Assembly: GCA_900128395.1 (NCBI GenBank)
Contig: LT649848.1
Coordinates: 1-12,074, forward strand
Direction of reading: 5' to 3'
From: Stramenopiles sp. TOSAG23-2
Lineage: Eukaryota; Sar
Length of the DNA stretch: 12,074 bases
Each line of letters begins with the position of its first letter. The first letter of the stretch is position 1. Positions 1-9,000 of the stretch are shown one piece after another. Below the pieces are notes generated by a model. That model saw nothing but the letters and a program-made list of their open reading frames with translations, was not told where the DNA came from and did no database searches. The position numbers and the translations under genes are program-made.

Positions 1-48
1 TTATTTTTTTGAGTGGTCGCAGAATCCTTTCATATTTGGCAGAAAGAA
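1..48 (+). repeat. Left arm of the 48-bp inverted repeat
   Basis: This arm begins with a T-rich run and pairs base for base with 638-685. Immediately inside it, around 53-63, lies a short palindrome (GAAGC-T-GCTTC). It may be cut by the window edge. Confidence 0.85.
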
Positions 49-345
49 TAGAAGAAGCTGCTTCAAGGTGGCTCAAACCAATATGTTCAAAGCACGTTCC
101 AACATAGATTACTCTACTATATCTACAATGAACAAATTGCTACGTTTTTGTGATTTTAGCAATTTTATCTTGGAATCAAATGGCTAACATTGAATTCAAA
201 AATTGCTACGCTACAAAAAGAAAAGAAAATTTGCTTAAAGCACAATGGGTGAACGAAACTTGTAGAGATCTGCAAGCCAAATTGATTAAAATTGCGGCTT
301 TTTGTCACAACCGTGCACTTAAGATTTTTTTCCGACTAGTTATCA

Positions 346-407
346 GCTGCTGTTTACAACAGGATCTTTCTCATCGGCTGCTGTTGACAACAGGATCTTT
401 CTCATCG
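346..407 (+). repeat. Two-copy 31-bp direct tandem repeat
   Basis: The copies at 346-376 and 377-407 are adjacent and differ at one base (T at 355, G at 386). Each begins GCTGCTGTT and ends TTTCTCATCG. The repeat lies in the middle of the inverted-repeat element. The near-identity points to a recent slippage or duplication event. Confidence 0.85.
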
Positions 408-637
408 ACAGCTTCACCGTTTTCGAGTGAACCCGACGTCCAGCGCATTCAACGAACGCGTACGGGAGGATAGAAACCTACCTGTGCTTGTAGATTATTA
501 GAGCGCACACGCGCATTAGAGCTTTATTATAGCAGGATTAATTCCACTTCTGGGATCGAGTATTGGGCATAGTATTTACCACGGGAGAGATAAAAAATAT
601 TATGTCATGTGCTACTGAAAATCTCACTATCGAAATT

Positions 638-685
638 TTCTTTCTGCCAAATATGAAAGGATTCTGCGACCACTCAAAAAAATAA
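638..685 (-). repeat. Right arm of the 48-bp inverted repeat
   Basis: This is a perfect reverse complement of 1-48. It ends in an A-rich run followed by ACGG. If the element is bounded by this repeat, its right edge lies at about 685 or shortly after. Confidence 0.85.
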
Positions 686-1314
686 ACGGAATTTCATACA
701 AAACACCCTATATACAAAATACAAAAGCATAGATTATACGACATATACGTATAGATGCTAATTAGAATTATAAATTGTATTATGCATATGACCAAGATAT
801 CCTAGAAATCGTTAAATTTAAAATGTTTTTTTTTAATAAAAATATATTCTTATTTATTGTTGCTATGTTGCCTATTCATAAATTGTCGTGCTATTTTTTT
901 GAAGTTAAATTTTTACATGATCGAGTATAATTGCTTCCTATATTTTTATATTCTAAGATACGCCGTGTTGTTGCTGTTTTGTATTTTTCCATAATGTGCT
1001 GTGTGTGGTGTAATAAATAATACACCGCTGTAAATCATCAAATTATAGACATTGCCATCTGCCAACCCAGCCAATGAAAAAGGACGAACGTGTATTATAT
1101 TGTAAAATAGCAGCAGAGAGGATGGAGGTATTCTGGTATTCTGGTATTATTATTATTAGTCTACTATTTTCCTCCACACACCACTACCACTCACTCCTCC
1201 TCCCCCACATCGACTACTAAAAAATAAAAATTCCTATTATTATATCTATTATTACACCATCTCCTGGTGATGGACCACCACCATCATTCCATTGCCAGTA
1301 TTTCCTGATTACTC
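686..1314. other. AT-rich upstream region without a supportable gene
   Basis: This gap holds A/T-rich sequence with little coding potential. Visible landmarks are a CCAAT at 1071-1075, a short direct repeat (TTCTGGTA twice, from about 1131), ATT trinucleotide runs near 1146-1157 and 1233-1255, and a pyrimidine-rich tract at about 1188-1206. Two small ATG-initiated frames (1074-1220, 48 codons; 1270-1308, 12 codons) lie here, but both end before the putative TATA element at 1315. It probably contains distal promoter sequence for the downstream dehydratase gene. Confidence 0.5.
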
Positions 1315-1322
1315 TATAAATA
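1315..1322 (+). promoter_or_regulatory. TATA-box candidate for the dehydratase gene
   Basis: The octamer TATAAATA starts 88 nt before the ATG at 1403. A start site about 25-35 nt downstream would give a 5' leader of roughly 55 nt containing no ATG. The same octamer occurs at almost the same distance before the other gene. The region is AT-rich, so chance remains possible. Confidence 0.45.
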
Positions 1323-1402
1323 TTCATAAGAAACAATTTATCTACTTAGCTGCAATAGAATATATCAATTACGCATCGTCAAATTACCATATATATTTCC
1401 CC

Positions 1403-2458
1403 ATGCCAAAAATAGCCTTGATAACCGGGATTACCGGCCAAGATGGTTCATACCTTGCAGAATTGCTTTTAAAGAAAGGTTACAAAGTGCACGGAATTAT
1501 TCGACGATCTTCTTCGTTTAATACTGGGAGGATTGAACACATCTACCAAGACCCGCAGGTTGAAAATCGCATGCTATTTCTTCACTATGGCGACATGACA
1601 GATAGTAGTAATATTGCATCACTGATTTCTTCTATCAAACCAAACGAAATATACAATTTAGCCGCCCAAAGTCACGTGAAAGTTTCTTTTGAAACGTCAG
1701 AATATACCTCCAACGTGGACGCTCTTGGCACACTACGGCTTTTGAATGCTGTACGATCTGCAAATCTTGAAAGTTCTTGCCGATTGTATCAAGCATCTAC
1801 CAGTGAGCTGTTTGGGAAAGTTCGCGAAGTGCCACAGTCGGAAACAACCCCTTTTTATCCACGGTCACCATATGCAGTTGCAAAACAATTTGCATTCTGG
1901 ATGCTTGTAAACTATAGAGAAGCGTACGGCATGCATCTTTCTAATGGGATTTTATTTAACCATGAAAGCCCACGAAGAGGGGCTACGTTCGTCACGCGAA
2001 AAATTACTAGAGCAGTTGCTAGAATCAAATGTAATTTGCAAGATACATTGTATCTAGGTAATATAGATTCGAAGCGAGATTGGGGGCATGCTAAAGATTA
2101 TGTGGAAGCTATGTGGCTAATTCTACAGCAAGATATCCCGGATGATTATGTATGTGCCACTGGAGAAATGCATACGGTACGAGAGTTCGTAGAATTGGCT
2201 TTTAGTATAATTGGTGTAGAAATTGTTTGGCAAGGCGAGAAAGAAAATGAGACTGGCTCATGCAAAAAAACTGGAAGAATTATGGTTAAAATTGATCCAA
2301 AATATTACAGACCTACAGAAGTGGAGCAATTATTAGGAAATGCAGCAAAAGCAACCAAAACATTTGGATGGAAACCAAAAATTACATTTCACGAGTTGGT
2401 TAAAGAAATGGTATTAGCAGATGTTGAGCTAGTGAAGGCGGGTGATTTGATCTCGTAG
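1403..2458 (+). CDS. gmd: GDP-mannose 4,6-dehydratase
   Basis: This 351-residue protein should convert GDP-D-mannose to GDP-4-keto-6-deoxy-D-mannose using bound NADP(H), the first step of GDP-L-fucose synthesis in the cytosol. It is a short-chain (extended SDR/NDP-sugar epimerase) Rossmann enzyme. The nucleotide-binding motif TGITGQDG is at residues 8-15. The family signature [15 protein letters not shown] is at 34-48. Catalytic Thr133 and Glu135 lie in STSELFG. Tyr157 and Lys161 form the YxxxK pair (SPYAVAK). [12 protein letters not shown] (182-193) and [10 protein letters not shown] (225-234) are near-invariant in the family. The tail ([23 protein letters not shown]) resembles animal GMDs more than bacterial ones. 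ATG 1403 is the first in-frame ATG after the in-frame stop at 1268-1270, and it starts exactly where family members start. The length is near the usual 350-375. No intron is apparent. Confidence 0.97.
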   Translation: MPKIALITGITGQDGSYLAELLLKKGYKVHGIIRRSSSFNTGRIEHIYQDPQVENRMLFLHYGDMTDSSNIASLISSIKPNEIYNLAAQSHVKVSFETSEYTSNVDALGTLRLLNAVRSANLESSCRLYQASTSELFGKVREVPQSETTPFYPRSPYAVAKQFAFWMLVNYREAYGMHLSNGILFNHESPRRGATFVTRKITRAVARIKCNLQDTLYLGNIDSKRDWGHAKDYVEAMWLILQQDIPDDYVCATGEMHTVREFVELAFSIIGVEIVWQGEKENETGSCKKTGRIMVKIDPKYYRPTEVEQLLGNAAKATKTFGWKPKITFHELVKEMVLADVELVKAGDLIS

Positions 2459-2596
2459 AAAGTTAGAATTAGCAGAGAAGGAGGGAGGTTGAGGGATTTT
2501 TTGTATGATATGATATATATAATACGTAATTCAATTCGTTTTTGTGTATAATATATATGCCCCGTTTATCTGAGAGAGGACTTCCGCGGCGGGACA

Positions 2597-2602
2597 AATA
2601 AA
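2597..2602 (+). terminator. Polyadenylation signal candidate for the dehydratase gene
   Basis: A canonical AATAAA starts 139 nt after the stop codon, in AT-rich sequence. The position is normal for a short 3' UTR. No transcript evidence is available. Confidence 0.4.
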
Positions 2603-2673
2603 ATTTTAATATACTAATAAGTATAACTTAGGCATATTTTACTATCAAACAACGTGCACTACTATAATTCCTA

Positions 2674-2689
2674 GCACGTGCGCACGTGC
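2674..2689. promoter_or_regulatory. Perfect 16-bp palindrome of two CACGTG boxes
   Basis: GCACGTGCGCACGTGC is its own reverse complement and contains CACGTG at 2675-2680 and 2683-2688, 8 bp apart. CACGTG is the core E-box/G-box bound by bHLH and bZIP factors. The site lies in the 3' spacer between two polyadenylation signals rather than in front of either gene, so its role is unclear. Confidence 0.4.
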
Positions 2690-2870
2690 CGCCTTGCCCA
2701 AACCAATTTTAGTAGGTTTTTTAAACCCTCTCTATCAGCTGGTGTGGTCCACGTTAATTTTTATAAGTACTCAGTGCTGGTAAACGGCACGGCGACGGCG
2801 GCGGTAGATGCAAACTGGCACAGACGGTCATTATAATCGAGTTTGATAGGTATGTAGTTTTGCACACTAA

Positions 2871-2876
2871 TTTATT
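2871..2876 (-). terminator. Polyadenylation signal candidate for the giant membrane-protein gene
   Basis: TTTATT on the plus strand reads AATAAA on the minus strand, about 139 nt beyond the stop codon at 3015-3017. It is the clearest hexamer in that stretch. The surrounding AT-richness makes chance occurrence possible. Confidence 0.35.
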
Positions 2877-3014
2877 AACACTATTAATAATAGAAATTGA
2901 ACACAGTAATTTATACTTAAATGTATGATGTCACTTTCGGTATTTTTACCATCTTGTATATATACCCCAGTATTATAATTTTATATATTAATATCAAATA
3001 TATATATATGAATA

Positions 3015-6000
3015 TCATATCATTTCAAACGCATTTTCGTCTTCATCATCATGATTATGTTCGCCGTGTTCGAATGCAGCTGCTGCTAGTAATACACCTT
3101 TCGCTTGAGACTCTGTCATATCGATTTTTTTATTTCCATTTTTACCACATATAAGGCCAATTACTATCATTGGCCAAGCATATACATCACATGTTGCCCC
3201 GTTCGGGCCAGCAGCGACTAGCATTGCACTTAAGAAAACCAAACTGAAATAAAGTGCAAATATGGTATTGAAAAACATCATCATGCCCAACTGATAAAAC
3301 AGATATAAATAACAGAAAAATAGGAAAAAAGCAGCCCCACCAGTAGTTATTGCACCCATAACTATGGAGACGCCTAAATGCGTCAATGCATCTTGAATCT
3401 TTTCGCGCCTTGTGCTATGAGTACTACTATGGTAACCATGTGCTAAATGTAAACAATAATCCACCGACATGCCTACAAAAATTGTTACACCTACGGCTTC
3501 TATTGCCCCAAAAGTAAACCCAACAATACCGAATAAAACTCCTAGTAATGTTATTACAATCATCATGATTGCAACCATCGCATAACCTGAAATTAGCAAA
3601 TCTCCTGTGAAAACAATAATTGCAACCAGGCATATGCCATTCGAAGTTAAAAACGATGCAATTGTGGAATAAATAATTTCTATCTCTGTATCGGAACTTG
3701 TAAAATGAGCACTAACAATTTTCCCATATCCCACTTCCGGTGGTGCAATTGGATTTATTTCATCGTCCAGGAATTTTTTCCATTTTTCATAGTAAGGCAT
3801 AATTTCAAACGCGCCAACTGAAAGCTGAACATTAATACGAAAACGAAGAGCAGCCCATATAATTTTACCTTTGTATTTTTCCCCATGTGTCTCAATATCT
3901 GGATCGTACACTCCCTTGGTTTGAACGAAAAATTGTTCGATTGCCATTGGAAAAAAAGCGGGGGAGATTGGAAATACTTCTACATTTTCAGCCAATTTTT
4001 GTATCCAACATTGTTGCGGCCAATCCGGTCTTGCTTTTAATGTAACATCTGCCCTTGCTCTTTGACACACTTCAAGTAAAAACGATTGAGCCAATTTTGT
4101 TTTCATATCAAATTTGGGATTGAAGGTGTAGATAGTATTATTTTCCTTATCATAGCCATCTCCAGTATTGTCGATTCCAAATAAAATTGCAAACTCCACG
4201 GAATCTCCAAGTGGCACCAGTTTCACACTGCAATCTTCGCGGTCAAATCCTTTCATGCATTGACACTCCCCAAATTCATCACAGTCGCCATTACCACTAC
4301 AGCCATTTGGACAAGTTGGAGTCGTCGTTGTTGCTAGTTCTGGAGTTGTTATTGTTGCTAGTTCTGGAGTTGCTGTTGTTGGTCGTTGGGTTGGTGCAAT
4401 AGTACTAGTAGCTGTAGTAGTCATAGGGGGTTGTGTTGTTACCGGGGTTAAAGTAAAGTTTTCATGCACAACGATACTATCCGAACTGCCTGAGATCCCG
4501 CTGCGTCCACATGATATGGCATAAAAATCCATTCCGGAAGGAAATTTTCCCAGATCAACGGTTGATACTCCCTCGTTTGTAGCTTGAATTATATTTACAG
4601 GCCATATATGCCCTCCACACGTGCCATTTTGATGACAGAACACATTGCTAGCGTTATGGGACCAACACACGTTTACAGCCGTTCCTGCTTCTATGAATAT
4701 TTGTATTTTATCTTCACTATGTATATCCACTTTTGTTAATTCTGGAGCTGTTGCTTGTGTAGCCTCTATATCGAATTCAGTTTCTGTTGCGGTACTTTGT
4801 GCAGTATGGCAACCTATTGCTTTCACAGTTACTTTATCAATGCTTTTGAAAATTGAAGTATACTCAGTTGTAAGCCTGACACTTCCAGTGGTGCAAGCGT
4901 CATTGCCATCGGAAGCGCATGATTCATCGTCATTGCACGCAGCACAACTTGGTGTTGAGCCGTCTGACGTGTAACAAATAAATTTTGCATTTGATGATGA
5001 AAGTTGTACTCTGCCTCCATATTTTAATGTGTTTGTGCTTGTTCCAGACTTTACTTCCGCTAACATATTGACCGGCTGTACTACTTCAAGTGTAAAAGAT
5101 CCAGTTGCCTTATCACTATTAACATCGGCGCATCCAATTGCTGTGATACTTGTAGCAGCAAATATAGCGCTTGTGTCGCCTTCGCTTGCAGATATTTCTG
5201 TGCCGGCAGTGCAATTATTAGTCTCACAAGCTGCGTCGGCACTACCAATACTATAGCATATTCTTACAGCTCCAATTGAACTGAGTGTAACAGCTCCACC
5301 TTTTCTTACAGTGTTTGAATCAGTCTCCGAGTAAAGCACTCCTACCATGTTTACTGCCCCAGCTGTTATTGTTGCAATCGTATACGGTTTTGAGGATACA
5401 CCCGTTGCTGGTGTATCATTAACATTGTCAGTACAAGCTATAGCTTTCACGATTCCATCGCTACTCCCAAGTGCTTGTGTTGGGCCTTTTATTGTCCCGA
5501 TAGCATTTCCACGATAAACAGGTTGTGGGGGCGAAATTTTGGAACTTATTTTAGTGCCAGTAGAACAGCCAGTAGTAGTACAAACTGGGTCATTTGCATT
5601 ATCTACCGTATAACATATGTGGCTGGCATGCGATGCTTCTAGCTGCATTGATGAACCGTTTGCAATTTCCTTAGAATCTGTATTTAACGATCCATCAAAT
5701 CGAATCTGCTGCGGCTGAAATACAGGAGTATACGTGCCAATCGTTATTATATTGCTATTCCCGTTTGGTGGTGGGAGGCAATTTATGGCCTTAATTATTA
5801 CATTTGATATGGTATCATCACCTTGGATTATAATTCCGTTGCTATATGTTAATGAATTAGAATCACATTTGCCAGACTCGTCGCAACCAGGATTCGTAGC
5901 ACCATCCTTTGTGTAGCATTGTTTTGTTGTAATGCCACTGTTGTAAGTGGAAGGAGCTGTAAGGGTAATTTGTCCATCTATTCCAGTTTTATCATTATCA

Positions 6001-9000
6001 GTTAGTACATACTGGGAGGTAGAAGTACCTCCATTCACAGTATAAATAGTAGGGTCTTCTGCCGTTACGATCGTTGTGATTTTTATTACAGATGAAACTT
6101 CACTATGAAAATTGTAATCGTTCGGTCCTGTATTCATACATCCTATCAATTTATAGTTTGTCGTCTCGCTTGCTACGGAAAATGTAGTTGTAATAGTAGT
6201 GCCTTTGCCTATCTTACACCCAGTGCCGTCGTCCTTACATTCGGGGTCATTAACAGCAGTGGTACCAGTCGCTGATTGATAACATATTTTAGTAGCATTG
6301 GTACTTGTCACTGTAACCGTGGCTCCCACATTGCCTTGTGTAATATCTACAGTTGGGACACCAGCTTTGTCAACTTTGTTGACGTTAACAGCGGTACTAG
6401 TTGCTTGACTGTTATGATATCCCCAATTATGTAATGAACATGCAATTGCCTTGAATTCTTTTGTGCTTGATATGCCACTTATTGATACAGTGGATGATCC
6501 TGCTGCATCTATGTACGTTCCTTTCCCAGCGTTGCATGAAGTCCCTAGCCCATCATTGTTACACTCAGGAGTATTGCCATCGTCTAAGTAACAAAATCCT
6601 TTCGGTATTATTTGATCGTTATCAAAATTAAGAATTGTTTGTGCAGTTGATCCTAATGTTACATCTGCTGCTACTGTAAAATAGTAGTTTGTGGGGGTAC
6701 TACTGTCAGATTGCATTTTGCCACCAGCACCAGCTGCACTACCTGTAACTGTAGGTTCTGTTAATTGCACTGAAACACGATCAAGCTGTTTTGTTCTCAT
6801 GCTGCTATGTGCATCTGCAGCGTTTTGGCCCTTGTTCCTACATCCAATTGCTCTAATTTTGAAATTTGTACCCGTTTCTGATGTATCCGTAATTGCATTT
6901 GTTGTCACGGTACTTCCCGTAAGACTCAATGCATCTCCAACACATGTTCCATTACTATGGCAAGTTGGATCATCTCCACTACTACCAACTCGATAACAAA
7001 TTCGAACTGCATTCGTTGATGTCAATATCACTTGCCCGCCGTGCAATATCTTGCCATCTGCATCAAAATTGCTATTTGAATCATACGCAAACTCAATTGC
7101 ACCTGCATCAACCGGCTTGAATGAAATAGTGGATGTGGTACTATAAATTGCGCTATCTGTATCTCTTCCATTCCTCCTTGCACCACATCCAACAGCTTTG
7201 ATATAATTGCCTACAGTTGTTAAAGAGTCTGTATTGATCTCCAATTTATAAGTTGGGCTTGTGAAACTTCCCGTTTTAATTGTACTACCAGCTCCACAAG
7301 TTGCAGCATTGCTTGTACAACTCGGTTCGGTACCGTTAATCGTGTAACATATATACCCTGCAAATACAGATTTTATATTCACCGTAGTTCCATATCCAAT
7401 TTGATTATTGTCATCTATTCCCGATATTACAGGGACACCGACAAGATTTGTGACTGAAATTGTGTAAGATTTAATATTTACACTAATTTTATCGCCATAT
7501 GCTGTATCAATACAACCTCTGGCTTTTATCACTGTGTTGTGCTTCCTTATAGTGACCATGCCAAAATCCCCAGAAATCGTTTTTGCTTCACCAGTACATG
7601 TGCCGTCGTTTCCGCAGGTAGGTTCTGCACTTTCTCCTTCCTCATGTGCATAGTAACAAATATTGTCTGCATCAACTGCTGAGAGAGTGATATTTTTGCC
7701 TTGCGTATCGACATCTTCTAGGCTGGTTACATCTACGGTTACATCACCAACTGTTTTGGTGACCAATTCAACTTCTTGCGATATAACTGCACTATCTAAA
7801 TGGCCTTTGCCGTCTCCACATGCAATTGCTTTCATGGTGACGCTTGATGTAATCCCGACTGTCTCCCCAGTAGTACCGGCTATCATGGTACCAATCGAGC
7901 AGGTAAGAGATGTTGCATTGCACACAGGATCATTTGTATCATCGTAACAAATATAATTTGCCGTTGCGGAATTTATGGTAACGGTTCTGCCATAAGATTT
8001 TTTAATTTTTGAAGAACCACCTATGAAAGTTGGTGCAGCTGCAGTTGTAGTTTCGATTGTTATTTCAATTTCGCTGATACTGCTATGAGCATTGCCAGTA
8101 GAGACATCCGTGCATCCCATAGCAAAATATGTAGTGTTTCCTACTAGATTTGGAATGATTCCTGAGGTCCCTTCAATTTGCGTTGCTCCATTAGGGCATG
8201 TACCATCGTTGTTGCAGGTTAAAGTGCTCGTTCTATAACATATGTTAAATGCGTTAGAGGCGCTGATTGTCAGATTTGTACCCCATGGTCCTGATAACGG
8301 GGTAATTTTTGGAGTGGCCACTGAAATTGCTATACTATCGCAACCATCCCCAGCCCATCCAGCAAAACAGTTGCAACGGAATGTCTCTGAATCGCATGTA
8401 CCATGCTTATTGCATTGAACAGATCCATCGACGGTGGTCCCGGGGCAATTTTCTTCTTTCAACGTTACATCTCGGGGAAATGCTTTGTTTGCCATTTCTA
8501 AATCTGCAGGTGTGCTTCCGGCAAACTTTGTTTTCATTAAAACTGCAAATCTACCAAGGTTTCTATTTTCTAGAAAAATGGTTGGGGTACCACTTGCCAA
8601 TTTAAACGATGCTGCGGCTAAGGCTCCAAACCCGAGAGTAATGCAAATAGTGAAAAGTATTAAGGGAAAACGAAACTTGTGTAAACAATTTGTATAACAT
8701 CCGTGGCAACATTTTTCTGGTGCACTTAATTTTGAAACATCAATTTGATGTCCTTTTTCCCTAAATTTTAAATGTAGACGACTCAAATTTCGGGTAAGCT
8801 TACGTTTTGAAATTACTTTTTTAGAACTCATTTTAAATCGAACGAGTCCTGATACTGTATCTTCTGGAGTAATGGATGCGTTGATGTTTTTTTTTCCACA
8901 GCATTTTTTCTTAATGAATTTCATTTTACATGCCCAACATGAATATTCCCAAGTCAATATAGCAGCTGGAAAAATAATCATCACGTTGATGTAATTCCAC

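Larger units (their letters stand above)
1..685. mobile_element. Probable non-autonomous inverted-repeat element (MITE-like), left edge at or beyond the window start
   Basis: The first 48 bases are the exact reverse complement of 638-685. Pairing breaks down just inside (position 49 against 637), which gives a sharp inner boundary as in terminal inverted repeats of DNA transposons. The roughly 590 bp between the arms has no recognisable transposase domain. Its longest open frame with an ATG (180-473) matches nothing I recognise. I infer a non-autonomous or decayed element. The outer boundary and target-site duplication cannot be judged, because the left arm starts at window base 1 and may extend further. 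A large foldback structure or a chance-preserved inverted duplication are alternatives. The superfamily is not assignable. Confidence 0.6.
2459..3014. other. Spacer between two convergent genes
   Basis: This 556-bp gap separates the 3' ends of the two genes. It contains TA-rich tracts (about 2508-2560 and 2955-3010), an AATAAA on each strand, and a locally GC-rich patch: the palindrome at 2674-2689 and GGCGACGGCGGCGG near 2790-2803. I see no ORF with coding character and no tRNA. TATAAG at 2762-2767 could be a start element for a non-coding transcript, but nothing else supports that. Confidence 0.5.

Noticed and set aside
180-473. Open frame of 97 codons from an ATG inside the inverted-repeat element
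   Set aside because: It has no recognisable domain, overlaps the tandem duplication, and has a low-complexity tail. It is more likely chance than a transposase fragment.
1074-1220. 48-codon plus-strand frame with a short hydrophobic stretch, upstream of the dehydratase
   Set aside because: It crosses trinucleotide and pyrimidine runs and lies upstream of the likely TATA element. Coding character is not convincing.
1270-1308. 12-codon upstream ORF before the dehydratase start
   Set aside because: It ends before the putative TATA box at 1315, so it is probably not in the mRNA. It would matter only if transcription starts further upstream.
1292-1402. N-terminal extension of the dehydratase by 37 codons from a TTG
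   Set aside because: TTG is not a likely start in a eukaryotic gene, and the extension has no similarity to the family. ATG 1403 coincides with the family's normal N-terminus.
2640-2860. Possible tRNA or structured RNA gene in the GC-rich part of the spacer
   Set aside because: No cloverleaf arms or A/B box pattern could be found. Only the palindrome stands out.
2921-3154. 77-codon plus-strand frame at the 3' end of the giant gene
   Set aside because: It is composed of TA-rich sequence and antisense of the real coding region. Its Ile/Tyr richness reflects base composition.
3427-3633. Minus-strand frame overlapping TM8-TM10 of the giant gene in another register
   Set aside because: It is a shadow of the real reading frame, as are the other short frames within 3015-11861.
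4464-8330. CRISPR-like or DNA-level tandem repeat array
   Set aside because: The periodicity is at protein level only. Units vary in length and DNA sequence, and there are no identical short repeats with spacers.
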